Below, piece by piece: positions 1 to 11,742 of a DNA stretch of 64,000 nt. The DNA lies in contig JAVGWX010000004.1 in NCBI GenBank assembly GCA_036924085.1, forward strand, positions 43,294,793-43,358,792. Direction: 5' to 3'. The stretch is from Ariolimax columbianus (taxonomy: Eukaryota; Mollusca; Gastropoda; Stylommatophora; Arionidae). The position numbers and the translations under genes were made by a program. The notes beneath the pieces are model-generated. The model was not told the DNA's origin and searched no databases. It saw nothing but the letters and a program-made list of their open reading frames with translations. Position 1 is the stretch's first letter, and the number at the start of each line of letters is the position of its first letter.

Positions 1-1046
1 GCCACGGAAATCGTGTTCAACTCCGCAGAAACCGCAGATTTCAAATACCTGGTCATTGACAAAATAAAGCCCTCAATAAATTCGTCTGACCAAATAGTGA
101 ACGGGTGCTGGAAATAGATCATCTGAAGACAGGTCAGTTTTACCCTACAAATGACAGGGCGTTGCTACGGAAAACCAGCTCAAATCGAGAGGAGCCGCAG
201 ACACTTTGGTTCACGTACCAGGCTGATAAGCCAAGGGCGCGAGGCTACCATGTGGGGGATTACGGCCGAACCCTTGTAAGCCGCAATCCCGCCCAAAATC
301 TCAGCACCACTGCAATGGGAGGCTTCTACATGCTCGGGACATGGGGCTTGCGCCCCAGCCGTATCAGGTAGAGCCACAGTAAGAGGTCCTTGCCGTCCGC
401 AAATCAAAGCGGGCGGAAAACTGCTTGATACTCACCCTATACGGCGACGGGGTGCGAAAACACCAACCAAAGACTTAGTACCTGGTCGGGGTGTCGAAAA
501 CAGTAGAGCAGCCACCTCACTGTGAACTGTGAACTCAAACACTGACCATGAGAGTTGTCCGCACATCAGGCGAACAACATCTCCGTGACATTACCAAGCT
601 TGTCCCCTGGCTGAATGCACTCCGGCTACGATATCTACCTCTGTACGTTATCAGCCATATAACTATCATACTGGACGCAGAAGAGATGCAGACCAGCGGA
701 CATTGCACACCTGCCCCACTGTGTCAACACCCCAGGTGGCGGGGAATGTTAGGCGTACCATCCCTGCATAGAAGCCAAGAAAATAAAGGGAAAAAGAGAT
801 ACCCCACTCACATGCAAATGCTTCGTTTCTGGCAGGACGTGACGATCCTGGGATACAGACACACTGGACTGCCTCTCTTCCGGGTAAACCAGTCCATCTC
901 ATATATCATCACATATCATCATTGCACCCTATAGACACGAGTAGTGAAGACTCGATAGTCTGGTAAGACAACTTCCATAAGAGAGAAAACTGTGATCATA
1001 AACAACTGCTGCCTTGCAGATAGGCTGGGGACAGCCAAAGGCTAAG
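1..1046. other. Unclassified degraded repeat-like block
   Basis: The composition is more GC-rich than the flanking AT-rich DNA. I recognise no protein motif on either strand. Short open frames exist (for example 548-934 on + and 180-407 on -) but show no family signature. The style of the sequence, with GC-rich phrases such as CTCGGGACATGGGGCTTGCG near 334, resembles 5' untranslated regions of invertebrate LINEs. That is an impression from memory, not a match I can show inside the window. Confidence 0.25.
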
Positions 1047-1130
1047 GAGGGCATCCCTACAGAAACGCTTGTTGAAATCGGATGCACGGGGCCGCAAGCC
1101 TAACAAAACAGTGCAACGTAAATCACAGTA
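1047..1130 (+). repeat. Fragment of SINE family B (3' half)
   Basis: The stretch contains the phrase TCGGATGCACggGGCC followed by a spacer and an ACAGTGCAACG block, in the same order and spacing as the 3' halves of the two tRNA-headed SINEs at 26,735-26,975 and 27,375-27,640. The head is missing here, so this is a 5'-truncated or eroded copy. Confidence 0.5.
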
Positions 1131-3286
1131 TGATGGCAGAACTTTCAGATTTGCATTTAACATTTTCAAAAATGTTTCCGGTGTCCGGTCTAGCGTTTAA
1201 CAGGTTGCTGACACTGTTAGTCCTATTGTTTGTGATATGCTATCTGCTTCCATCGCCTGATGGGGATTCATAATACTATATCTATAGCAAACCACTAATA
1301 GTGGACCATATTAGGATAAGTTCTGTACACCGTGTCTATCATTGTACTGTTTAAAAAAACAATTACAACGAACACAATATTTTTCGTCTTAATATCGAAA
1401 AAGGGTGAGCGGGCATACACTAAAGACAACATCGTGGAACCGTTCCTGTATCCTGCTTTCACTTCTCGAGCGGGTTCATACAGTATTTATATGTCATACC
1501 ATCACTCAATAACCATAATAGAAATGGATTCGCGCATCGGATTTCATCAACTTGCTCAGTATGTCGTGTGGTAGTTATTTTAAACATTAAATATAATCTT
1601 TCCCAACGCTCCACATCGTGCGTTCCCGCCGGTTTGATGTTAACCTTAATTTAATGCTGAATGCCACCGTGACCTCGTCAACTATGCTCGCCTATCCACC
1701 AATATTACTAGAATGTTTCCTTACAAAGCCAGTTTTCATGGAGATATCATGTATAATTTCATGTTCCGGCTTCCTCATTAGTGCACTTATCCAAGGGGCA
1801 AACAATTTACAAGTAATCAAAGGGTAACGACGAAGGCAGATGGAGCAGTACAACAGCCGGACAAAAGTAGTGAAACCAACGACCCTGCTCAAGCCTAGCC
1901 TGCTGATCAGGAAAACGACGGCTAATGCCAACCCCAGAACCAACAGCCCATAGCTCCGGCATGACCGTGCGGGACAGCCTCAGGGGGCATGAACAATCCA
2001 ATCGTCCCTGGTCACTTTGTGACTAAACTACACAAATTGAGCTTGGGCTGGGGTCTGAACAAGATTAACTACATTGAACGGGTGGATTATGACTTATGAT
2101 ATGAATTTTAATAAGCAAATCTTGACCTAAATTCTATATTTTCATGCAAAAGTCGTTAATAAGATGTCACTTTCGGGGGTGCTAGCGATGAGTTACATCT
2201 ATACCCATTTCTTCTTTCAGAAAGTATGATTAATTAGCTCTTTTTATATTTTCTTGTTTCTCCGGCTGTATTGCATATTTGCATGTAATAGTTTCTGTAG
2301 TAAAAAGGTTGACCACGATTTCCTTCCTGAGTATGTGTCCAGTGATTTATAGTATTGTCCTTTTTACAAGTTTTTTAACGGTGTTATTTTCCAAATATTT
2401 TTGAGTACTATATTAGGAGCGAAGAGTAATCTGAGAAGCTTGGAATTGCATTATATAGGCAGAAGGACCCAGGTTCACCTGCTCAGGTACATCACGGGAT
2501 GTAATAATAGACACTTTAACCAGATACCAGAGAAAGATCGATACGAATTAACTCAGTAAGAGTAGCTTCGAATAATATTAATAACAACACCAACAACAAC
2601 ACCATGTGCACTATATTCTATTTTATTTCTTGGCTGTCCATGAGGTGAGTTGACTCTTCTCAGAAATCAAATTTTTGCTGCATCAATTAATATTTATATT
2701 TGTGTATTCATTGTCCAAGATTGAAATCGATAAAGCAATATTAGTTCTATAAAACATTACAAAATCCTGGCCACACAACCTCATTTTATGTTCCCGTTTT
2801 ACTTTCATCTCCACTGATGTCTTTATTTCTTTGGTATGCTTCTTTCTCGTTTACTGGCCTGGGTCGCCAGCCAAGTCCTGTGCTTCATTTGTGTTTGCCA
2901 TATTTCGCCTTCCGTTACGAGGGCTCCAATGTGTCTGCAGTTTTTATATTCCTTTGATATCATTTCATCTAAATATTCTAGCTATTTATCTATGGTTTCC
3001 CTTTTGATATGACCAGACAATAAAACGGGAATAACATATAATGATCGGTATAAATGGGCGATAACATACACTTTCACATGAGAATAATCATGCTTAAAAC
3101 TTTCTAGAAAATATAATTAAAAGTTACCAGATGAATTGTGGGTATTTCTGAATAGAAAGAGGGCACAATGCAATATAATAAATGGATTCAGAACTTCTTA
3201 CATGATGGATAGTGTAGGACCTATAATAGCAAACACGCACTCACACATTTAAATGCATGTGTGTGTGTGTATAAAGTATAAGTGGC
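1131..3286. other. AT-rich intergenic DNA, no gene recognised
   Basis: No coding signature is visible. The frames at 1332-1574, 1618-1827 and 1692-2001 overlap one another on both strands and look random. A lysine/glutamate-rich reading on the minus strand around 2,780-3,010 vaguely recalls RTE-type LINE C-termini but is too broken to call. A short CA/TG run lies at 3,255-3,272. Confidence 0.5.
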
Positions 3287-3400
3287 ATGTCCCTTACAGA
3301 ACGTCGCTTGTTACAACTTACAACTGCTAATATATTTGGCTGTTATAAATATCTTAGAAGTTGAAATATAGTTGGAAGGCTGCCATTATTGATTTTTATA
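3287..3400 (+). repeat. Dispersed repeat H, copy 1
   Basis: This block shares an ordered series of words with 27,202-27,300: a GCATGT-CC-TTACAGAACGT core, then CTTnTTACAAC, then TATTTGGCTGTTATAA, then a TTGCCATTA phrase. A related ACGTTCTACAAAGGACATG end motif occurs (reverse strand) at the 3' ends of the RTE-type LINEs near 43,290 and 49,885, so it may be a LINE 3' untranslated region. That link is inference. Confidence 0.45.
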
Positions 3401-3439
3401 AATATATATATATGAAGGACGCGAGTTAACGAAAGAACT

Positions 3440-3650
3440 TCAGAGACCAGCTCACACGCATATTGTTGCGTTCGTTAATTCAGGTCCTTCTTTAAACATC
3501 GTTGTCCAGTTCTTCACTTTTGTCTTCGACACACTTTTGTCACAATACACTGCCTGATGAACGTGAACTGGTCGACATCCTTCAACTGTTGGAAACAGAA
3601 TCACCGCTCGCTGATCAACTCTGGACGGATTCCGTATCATACCCACCATG
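3440..3650 (-). pseudogene. Mariner transposase, N-terminal HTH fragment
   Basis: On the minus strand the frame reads VDQRAVILFPTVEGCRPV followed by SKTKVKNWTTMFKEG. This matches the N-terminal helix-turn-helix region of mariner transposases, whose family pattern is roughly EQRAVIKFLxxEGxxPxEIH followed by V-x-W-x-x-x-F-K-E-G. The domain binds the element's terminal inverted repeats. Only about 60 residues survive. The catalytic DDD core is absent from the flanks, so this is a 3'-truncated relic. The rest of the reading frame towards 3,440 has no resemblance to the family. Confidence 0.7.
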
Positions 3651-4396
3651 TTTTCAACAGTCTGCTGAGAAAACTATGAGTCGGAGGATAATTCAATTTT
3701 GCAAACTTGACGGTTGGTATGTTCTGTTTACACAAGAAGTAATGTCTTCATGCGCATCGTACGTTTGTTCACTTGGTGCAGTTACGTCCGGTTTCATTTG
3801 AACACGCCTTATATATATTTATATATATATTACTCGTATAGGTTCTACACCATCCATCACACAAGTAGTACTTAATCCATTTGTTTGCTCTGGCGTTTTA
3901 TTGGCATTGGTTGTTGTTCAAGTGAGATTGTCAGCATCATCACAACCTTTCCTGATTGCCTATCTGTATATTGGTGTTGCCATGAAAGTCTCAATCAGAT
4001 GCGAAGAACACCTATATATGCATTGAACACTACAAGTTTACAGAACGCCTAAATCAAAGGTGTATACAGAGAATGTTTATCGATAAATTTGTTTTCCTTC
4101 AATGAACATTAAAGGCAAACTAATTATACAATATTTATTATCTGTATAACATATAGGAACAATTTATATCATTTTGTCAAACTCGATACTCCTCACGCAG
4201 AACATGTGTAAAGAAGTTCTGTCGGAAACTCTTCTTAAAGGACTAAACATATTGCTTGTACAACTAAAGCGGCTAGAGTGTCTGGCTCTCACAGAAAAGG
4301 AATTAGGCTTGTACCCATGCCGCGGTTTACTCCAGCTTGCTCACGACTAAAATGGCGGGTACTAGACTTTCAGTTAAGGAAGGTAAGACAGCTTGC
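3651..4396. other. Intergenic, no gene recognised
   Basis: AT-rich sequence with a short TA-rich stretch at 3,808-3,832. I see no conserved motif or tandem structure. Confidence 0.5.
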
Positions 4397-4656
4397 AATG
4401 GAACCCATCGCACATCTTTACAAACCTGGCACAATGGAACCCATCGCACATCTTTACAAACCTGGCACAATGGAACCCATCGCACATCTTTACAAACCTG
4501 GCACAATGGAACCCATCGCACATCTTTACAAACCTGGCACAATGGAACCCATCGCACTTTTTTACAAACCTGGCACAATGGAACCCATCGCACTTCTTTA
4601 CAAACCTGGCACAATGGAACCCATCGCACATCTTTACAAACCTGGCACAATGGAAT
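4397..4656. repeat. 36-bp minisatellite, 7 copies
   Basis: Seven head-to-tail copies start at 4397, 4433, 4469, 4505, 4541, 4577 and 4613, with a partial eighth at 4649. The unit opens with AATGGAACCCATCGCAC. Because 36 is a multiple of three and the unit lacks stops in several frames, it gives open frames on both strands (on +, a 12-residue repeat MEPIAHLYKPGT). These frames are by-products, not genes. Copies differ only by one or two bases, such as ACATCT versus ACTTTT, so the array is young. Confidence 0.95.
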
Positions 4657-5104
4657 CTTGTGGTTATTTTTAACTTTATTTAAGCAATATGTGCAGCTGC
4701 TAAAAGGATGTATTGCAGTAGCCTGACCAACATAGTTGGAGTCGACACTGATCTACCACGTAGTGGTAAATCTGCACTACACCCAGAAGGACACAGGACC
4801 ACCTTATTCGGTACGTTTTGTGATGTGAGAAGAGCCACTGTAACCCGCTACCAGACATAGTTCTTCAAGTCTGAAGAACTCAGAACCAAGCAGCTTTGCT
4901 AACAACAGTATTAGAACAACATACCCAAGATAGTGCGATTTTAAAATTTAAAAAAACTGAAGTCTGTTCAGTGCGTGGCCACTGCAGGGGCAAGCGGTCT
5001 TTATCCCTAATCCCTATAAATCCTCATGGTGGACCTCAGCACTGAGAATATATGTCGTACTAATAGTAACTAATAACGCTACAAGCAAAATTGTTACCGA
5101 TTAG
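4657..5104. other. Intergenic, no gene recognised
   Basis: Nothing with family resemblance on either strand. Confidence 0.5.
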
Positions 5105-5545
5105 TCAGGTCAGATCATCCTGTAACCGGTGAGGTCGTTGGAGGCACATATGAAGACATCCTCACAATATCGCGCTACGCTTCTCTGTCAGCGGCCGCTG
5201 CCTGTGCCTCTTCTGGTCGGAGATTGATTCATTCTTTTATGTTTTCCTCTCACCTCTTTTTTGACCTGCCTCTTTGTCGTCTGCCTGGCACCTTTCCGTG
5301 GAGGATCGTATTTGCAAGACCATTTGATCTCGATATGTGACCGTACCAAGCCAGTTTCCTTTTTTTTACAGTTGCCAAGAGGTCTTCAAAAGGCCCTATT
5401 GCAGATGGTATTATATCTCGCCTTTCCTCATTTGTAACTCTATCTTTGTACGTCATGTTTAAAAGTCTTCGGAAACATCTCATCTTCAAGGCCTGTATCC
5501 TCAGCTGAAGGTTTATTACAAATTGGGCAAATCTAAACAAAATCC
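5105..5545 (-). pseudogene. RTE-type LINE, C-terminal relic
   Basis: The minus-strand reading contains IQALKMRCFRRLLNMTYKDR, then VTNEE, then KRKLAWYGHISRS and a basic GKVPGRRQRGRSKKR tail. This order is diagnostic of the C-terminus of RTE-type non-LTR reverse transcriptases, downstream of the catalytic palm. Past the tail the broken frames can still be followed to about 5,105 (remnants of an A-A-D-R-E motif and of the terminal APTTxxG-like segment). A sister copy lies in the opposite orientation at 63,045-63,510 and ends in the same way. There is no RT core here; the copy is 5' truncated and dead. Confidence 0.85.
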
Positions 5546-5629
5546 TTGAAAAAAGAAGAAAAACAATTCAAACTAGCCGCAACTGTCGTGTCATTGGAGT
5601 AGTTTCCCATCACCCTACGGACGTAACAT

Positions 5630-6290
5630 AGGGTGTCCCACTAGCTACCGGCCCTTGGCTTTCCCTTTTAATTTTTAAACCAGTGAACGTATTTCAACAA
5701 AATTTGACATGGACATGCCTTGGTGTGATATAAGCATAATGATCTCATAGCAAATGTTGCAAATGGTTGCCAATTAGTATCAAGTCACCCCTGCAGATTC
5801 TTCTCCGTGTTAAGAAAAGTATTCACCAATAGATGAGGAGTCACAGACTATTTCCCGCCGAATGTTTTCTTGCAGCTTCCTGAGATTTCTTGGCTTGTTG
5901 AGATACATCTTCTTTTTCAGCATGCCCCATATGGAGAAATCAGTAGGGGTAAGATCAAGCGACCTTGGTAGCCAAAGTCCCCTAGAAATAACAAGATCTT
6001 CAAAGAAGTGCGCAATTTCTGCTATGCTGACATTTGAGGTGGGCGCGTACCCCCATCCTGATGAAAATAACAAGTGCTCATTTCCTTGCTGTCCAACTTG
6101 TTCATGGTATGTCCATGTCACATTTGATTGAATTGCGTTCATTGTTTTAAAAGTTATAAGTGAAAACAAGGAGCCAGCAGCGCGTGGGACACACTGTAGA
6201 TCCCGTTTAAACGCCAGTGTGGCACGTTGTGAATATCCTGCTAGGCCTATATATTTGTTTACCAACGGCATACTAGGAATTATGTGGTCA
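5630..6290 (-). pseudogene. Tc1/mariner-superfamily transposase relic
   Basis: The minus strand encodes the C-terminal half of a DDE/D transposase: an APTSNVSIAEIAHFFED stretch, then GLWLPRSLDLTPTDFSIWGM, then LKKKMYLNKPRNLRKLQENI. In the family these correspond to QDGA-xxHTSN, then the WPPRSPDLTPxDFFLWG box containing the third catalytic residue, then the KPRTLxELKxNI helix. The position of the second catalytic aspartate (QQDGA) reads SSGWGYA, so that residue is lost. An AGGGTGTCCCA-like end at about 5,631 resembles the terminal repeat of such elements, but I could not find the opposite end with confidence. Confidence 0.8.
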
Positions 6291-7080
6291 ATATCGCGAT
6301 GGCTATCATTACTTTCCCAGAATATTATGTATCCAATTTATGATGCTATGTCGTCCCACATGAATCGTTTTGCGATCGGAAAAAAATCACGCACAAGATG
6401 TGGAACGAAACTCCGATCGCTCGCCTGGGAAGTCAGTACACTAATAAACAATATTTTTTTTAATGCAGCAAAAACGGAACTAACTCACGATAGAACGACA
6501 ATTATTGTGCTATTGGATCAGTTTTCCGTCGCCCAGCGAACGTTATGATTAACTATATCGTTTCGGATCATATCTGTCAATTTTGGGCACTGAGACAGAG
6601 TGTCCATGTTCTTTCCCCATAGGGACTAACAGCAATTACCATTTCCTGCCTCAACAAATCTCAAAACACGCCAGGAATTACCGAGAACAAATTGATAGTA
6701 ATTCCGAAATAAGATGGCTGGATAAATTCCCACAAGGTACGTATACTCATTCTCACGAAACCTCTAAGGTAAATGAATTATTCATGGTCTAATCCACCCT
6801 ATAATATAACATTTGCCGAGGATTTTGCCCAGCTTTCTTTCTAATCCAGCAGGACAAACGCTTTTGATGATGTGTGTAATGGCATGCGTTATGGTACCCT
6901 TAACCACATAGAACAAGAGTTTACTGTTTAGGTCAAGGACTGTTTTAAAAGCTTTGACATTCGCATACCACTTCATAGAAGGTGAAAACACACACAAACC
7001 ACTGATTCAAAATATATTTTTACGAAACATATAAATTTTAATAAAAGTGTGGTTACATCTTGTCATTATAATGTTAGTAA
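6291..7080. other. Intergenic, possibly eroded transposon 5' part
   Basis: The first 250 bases could hold the eroded N-terminal half of the transposase at 5,630-6,290, but I cannot recognise the domain. The remainder shows nothing. Confidence 0.4.
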
Positions 7081-7525
7081 GTCCAGAGACTGGTGTTGGA
7101 GTCGTCTGATCATGTCACGCCACTGTCTTCCGGTAGTCAGTCCGGAGACTGGGTGTTGAAGTCGTCTGATCATGATCACGCCACTGTCCTCCGGTAGTCA
7201 GTCCAGAGATTGGTGTTGACGTCGTCTGATCATGTCACGCCACTGTCCTCAGTCAGTCCGGAGATTGGTGTTGAAGTCGTCTGATCATGTCACGCCACTA
7301 TCCTTCGTTAGTCAGTCCGGAGACTGGGTGTTGAAGTCGTCTGATCATGTCACGCAACTATCCTTCGTAAGTCAGTCCGGAGACTGGGTGTTGAAGTCGT
7401 CTGATCATGTCACGCCACTGTCCTCCGTTAGTCAGTCCGGAGACTGTTGTTGAAGTCGTCTGATCATGTCACGCCACTGTCCTCAGTCAGTCTTGAGACT
7501 GGTTTTGAAGTCGTCTGACCATGGC
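7081..7525. repeat. ~60-bp minisatellite, about 8 copies
   Basis: Units start near 7081, 7140, 7201, 7256, 7315, 7375, 7435 and 7489. Each carries GTCCGGAGACTGGGTGTTGA followed by GTCGTCTGATCATGTCACG. Length varies from 54 to 61 bases through small indels near the unit junction (CCGTTAGTCA versus CAGTCA). The open frame at 7232-7453 is made only of this repeat. Confidence 0.95.
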
Positions 7526-7699
7526 GGACATATTAAGTCACAGCTCAGCCTCCCCACCCAGCACGTAACAAAATGGAAATATTAATAAACACCGCAGCCA
7601 AAAATTACAGAAATAGTCTTTGCTCGGAGCATAGACTTAATTAGTCGTAACGAACTATATTGCTTGTTTTGACTAAGAAATTTGATGGTCAGGTATTTA

Positions 7700-8893
7700 T
7701 CTCCAGTGAACACCATTTTGCAGCAGACGATTTAAGGTTGTGTGTAGCCCCACTTGCATGGCGTAAAGTTCGTGGATCGAAATACTTCATTTGAGACCCA
7801 CAATTTTACATGGGATATTCTTCTTTTCGCTTTTTGTCCTGTTTGTGTCTTTCAACGTCAAGTGCTAGTATGTGCTTCGTACATGGGCAGATTTACTGCT
7901 ACTGTTATTTCTGCTTCCCATCTTTTGCGTGGTCGGCCATTGACTTTGTATCCATTTTATCTGTAAAGCATTGCTTTCTAACGGATACTATCTGGTGTTT
8001 TGCATGTCACGTGGCCGGACCATTTGATTTGCTCTTTTTTATGAGGTCTAGCACTGGTGCTATGCCTACTTGTCTCCTAATATCTCTGAAATAATAATGT
8101 GGTACCTAGCCGTATTTTTGTAAACATCGTGGATTTTCGTTCTCAAACTATGTCCCCATCATCAGCATCTACTATCCAGTTGTGTCGGTAGACGCTGTGG
8201 GGAGGTGTAGTTATTTCTCGAGTGTCAGATATGTCGCCTATGTTGTCGTCATCCTGTGTTTCTATAGTGCCTCACTGATTCCGTCTATCTATCGTCTTCG
8301 TGGCCAGCCTCTTGCTCTGCAACCCTGATGTCTGGTGTTGTAGATTCGCGCAGCTGGTAACTTTAATTGCACTCTTGTCAGGTGTCTGAACCATTTTATT
8401 ATCTGCCTTTAAATGCATTCCAAGCACAGTGTTGCAGCCACCTTCTGTTTGATTACTTTGTTTCATACTCTGTCCAGTCTTGTAAACCCGACAGCCTTTC
8501 TCAAACACCTCATTTCGAATACCATGGTGTGTCTTCCTTGTGCTTTGTGGGAGTCTATGTCTGACACTGGTAGCAGAGAGTTGGTATAAAAATACTATTT
8601 ATCTACAGCCTCTTTGTCTTTAGTAGGATGTGTTTATGTCTTAATAATGGTGACAACTGATAGGAAACCGCATTTGGTTTCTGTGTTCTTGATTCCACCT
8701 CTCTCTTCATCCTTTCATTTGTGTGAGCACGCAACCCAAATATTTGAATTCTCTTACCCATTAAATTCCGTGTTTTTCACTTGAATATTATTAGGTGTTT
8801 TCTCTATTCTGCTGATTTTCATTGCTTCTGTCCCTATCTTAATATGATATCTATCGTAGGCATTGCCAAGGCATTCCGGTGTTCTTGGAGGTT

Positions 8894-8905
<12 letters not shown>
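7700..8905 (-). pseudogene. RTE-type LINE relics, C-terminal regions
   Basis: Reading the minus strand from 8,905 down gives KISRIEKTPNNIQVKN (the thumb region before the FxYLG motif), then FEMRCLRKAVGFTRLDRV, then IKWFRHLTRVQ and a basic GCRARGWPRRR tail. Further on, around 8,100-7,800, a second set appears: IRRQVGIAPVLDLIKKSK and a VNGRPRKRWEAE tail in a shifted frame. The duplication of the same domain suggests two different LINE copies side by side, both on the minus strand and both missing the reverse transcriptase core. Numerous stops and frameshifts are present. Confidence 0.7.
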
Positions 8906-8936
<31 letters not shown>

Positions 8937-8961
8937 CGTGCGTGCGTGCGTGCGTGCGTGC

Positions 8962-8988
<27 letters not shown>
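8897..8988. repeat. Compound microsatellite (TC)n-(GCGT)n-(TG)n
   Basis: A TC run of about 35 bases passes into TGCG tetranucleotides and then a TG run. This yields spurious low-complexity frames on both strands. Confidence 0.97.
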
Positions 8989-8992
<4 letters not shown>

Positions 8993-9059
8993 TGACGTGA
9001 TAAGGTTGATAGCCCCACGCACAAACTTCTTTTAATCGTCCTTTACGACATGCTTGGAA

Positions 9060-9330
9060 AGTTGGGTACAATAGCGTAGTGGTAGAGTACTCGATATTCA
9101 TTGCAAAGGTACTGGGTTCAACTCTCGTTACCGACATGCTCCAGTCGACCCAACTACAAATGGATTCTTGACTCCCACTTTTTCTGAGGGAAAAGTAGCC
9201 AGGAAGGGAACATCCACTTTAAAACAGGCTATGGTGTCGTAGAATGAAGTCTCGTTACTTGCGTCTTAATTCACCCCAAACAGAGTTCCCCGGGTCTCCA
9301 TCGTACGTAACGGGACATTCCATTTCGGGT
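9060..9330 (+). repeat. tRNA-derived SINE
   Basis: The head has an RNA polymerase III type 2 promoter: an A-box-like TAGCGTAGTGG (matches TRGCNNAGYNGG-type consensus) at 9,072 and a B-box-like GGTTCAACTC (fits GWTCRANNC) at 9,114, spaced about 40 bases as in a tRNA gene. The stretch does not fold as a convincing complete tRNA and continues into a unique body with a GTTCCCCGGGTCTCC phrase near 9,285. It has no second copy in the window, so the 3' boundary is a guess. Confidence 0.6.
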
Positions 9331-9428
9331 TAAGGAGAGGACAGGTCGATATATTTTTTATTTTAAATAAATAATGTAAGGCTTAGAAACAGATAAACGT
9401 GTAGAAAAGATGGTTATAATCTGTTTTG

Positions 9429-9560
9429 CTAAGGGTTAGGGTTAGGTTTACGGTTGAGATTATGTTTAGGGTTAGGATTAGGTTTAGGGTTGGGGTTAGG
9501 TTTAGGGTTGGGGTTAGGTTTAAGACAATGGTTAGGTATAGGGTTAGGGTTATGGTTAGA
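9429..9560. repeat. Degenerate telomere-like (TTAGGG)n tract
   Basis: The + strand reads GGGTTAGGGTTAGG, then alternates GGTTTAGGGTTGGGG and similar. Hexamers are close to TTAGGG, with many TTAGGT and TTGGGG variants. The reverse complement gives a repetitive PNPNPK frame that is not a gene. This is an interstitial telomere-like tract or a minisatellite that resembles one. Confidence 0.8.
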
Positions 9561-9959
9561 TAACATATTCGTCATTACATCGTCTGACAGATGGGAAAAT
9601 GCCATATTGCTGTAGAAACTGGATGCTTCTCTCCTTATCACGGACCAACGTTGACAGATTCAAGAAATTAATTGCTAAGACGGTAGAAATAAGTTGATTC
9701 ACGATCGGAAATTCTCACCTATTCTCGCAGCATGTTTGAAATCTCCGAACAATTAAAAAGTGGAATATACTGTGACATCACTTCCTTCAGCACGGTCCTA
9801 AAAATATATATTTCTTTTGTTTGAGGTCAATTAAAACGCAAGTATCGAAGTGACAGCAGTGTCTGAAATGTTACTACCTTTATCTTTTTGTTTTGGGAGG
9901 TCACGTTCTTTGTATTCTTTCCAAACCGGCAACAACTCGGGTTGTTTGCCAACAGAGTA

Positions 9960-11178
9960 TAGAGTAACTCACCAGTGTTATAGACTAGAACACAAGACGG
10001 GACTACGAGAACTCACCAGTGTTCAAGACCAGGACAGACGACAGGATACCACAGGGCGCCGAGAACTCACCCAGTGTTCTAGACTAGAACACACGACGGG
10101 ACTACCAGAACTACCAGTGTTCTAGACTAGAACACACGACAGGACTACGAGAACTAACCAGTGTTCAAGACCAGGACAGACGACAGGATACCACAGGGCG
10201 CCGAGAACTCACCAGTGTTCAAAGACAGGACATACGACAGGACACACGACAGAACGCTGAGAACTCACCAGTGTTCTAGACCAGGACAGACGAATGGACA
10301 CACGACAGGACGCCGAGAACTCGCCAGTGTTCAAGACCAGGACAGACGACAGAACACACGACATGACGCCGAGAACTTAACAGTGTTCAAGACCAGGACA
10401 CACGACAGGACACTACAGGACGCAGAGAACTCACCAGTGTTCATGACCAGGATACGCGACACACACACGACAGGACGCTGAGAACTCACCAGTGTTCAAG
10501 ACTTGGACAGACGACAGATCACACGACATGACGCCGAGAACTTAACAGTGTTCAAGACCAGGACACACGACAGGACTCCGAGAACTCACCAGTGTTCAAG
10601 ACCAGGACACAGAACAGGACGCCGAGAACTCACCAGTTTTCAAGACCAGGACACAGAACAGGACGCCGAGAACTCACCAGTTTTCAAGACCAGGACATAC
10701 TACAGGATACACGACAGGAAGCTGAGAACTCACCAGTGTTCTAGACCAGGACACACGACAGGACACACGACAGGACGCCGAGAACTTAACAGTGTTCAAG
10801 ACCAGGACACACGACACGACTCCGAGAACTCACCAGTGTTCAGGACCAGGACACACGACAGGACACTACAGGACGCCGAGAACTCACCAGCGTTCAAGAC
10901 CAGGACAAACTACATAACACATGACAGGATGCCGAAAACTCACCAGTGTTCAAGACAAGGACACACGACAGGACGTCGAGAACCCACCAGTGTTCAAGGA
11001 CAGGACACACGACAGGACGCCAAGTACTCACCAGTGTTCAATACCAGGACACACGACAGGACGCTGAGAACTCATCAGTGTTAAAGACTAGGACACATGA
11101 CAGGACACACGACAGGACGCCGAGAACTCACCAGTGTTCAAGACCAGGACACACGACAGGACGCCGAGAACTCGAAGA
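9960..11178. repeat. 44-bp minisatellite, ~26 copies, variable
   Basis: The basic unit is GAGAACTCACCAGTGTTCAA followed by GACCAGGACACACGACAGGA and CGCC; adjacent units at 11,122 and 11,166 give a period of 44. Many units carry an extra or missing 12-base GACACACGACAG module, so unit length varies. The + strand frames (9850-11340) are composed only of repeat peptide (HDRTPRTHQCS-like). Confidence 0.95.
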
Positions 11179-11254
11179 CTAATCATCTCGTCAGCTGGGA
11201 CATGTCAACATCAGTACCACCGCCTCTGTTTTAAGGTCAGACCTCAGTCAGGTA

Positions 11255-11560
11255 GATGTCTAGGTAGAAGATACACAAACGATTTTGTTAAGGATCTCCG
11301 AGTAGAAGATACACACACGATTTTGTTAAGTGATCTCTAGGTAGAAAATACACAAACGATTTTGTTAAGATCTCTGGATAGAAAGTACACAAACGATTTT
11401 GTTACGAGATTTCTGGGTAGAAGATACATACACAATTATGTTATGATATCTCAGGCAGCAGATACACAAATGATTTTGCTAAGAAATCTACAGTTAGAAA
11501 ATACACAAATGGCTTTAATAAGAGATCTCTAGGTAGAAGATACACAAATGATAGTTTTAT
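11255..11560. repeat. ~39-bp minisatellite, 8 divergent copies
   Basis: Units share GTAGAAGATACACAAACGAT and TTTGTTAAGATCTC. Divergence between copies is higher than in the neighbouring arrays, which suggests an older array. Confidence 0.9.
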
Positions 11561-11656
11561 TCCACATGATGAGAACGTTAAAATATATGCTTCATTCCAT
11601 TTATGAATATTCTTCGAGTCCAAGAATGTGCAGCATTTATTTTGGAAACCGGTATG

Positions 11657-11742
11657 AACTTACCTGTAGACCTAACAAGGCCGCATGATGAAGTTAGCTG
11701 TAAACCTAACAAGGCCGCATGATGAAGTTAGCTGTAAACATA
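11657..11742. repeat. 34-bp minisatellite, left part
   Basis: About 2.5 units of GATGAAGTTAGCTGTAAACC plus TAACAAGGCCGC. The array continues at 13,045 after a mariner insertion. The final TA (11,741-11,742) is the left copy of the transposon's target duplication. Confidence 0.9.

Noticed and set aside
9060..9135. A genuine tRNA gene
   Set aside because: Pol III boxes are present, but I could not form a full cloverleaf with matching acceptor arms, and the sequence continues into a SINE-like body.
9850..11340. Repetitive basic frames (HDRTPRTHQCSRPG-like)
   Set aside because: Frame of a minisatellite with frequent phase changes; no unique domain.
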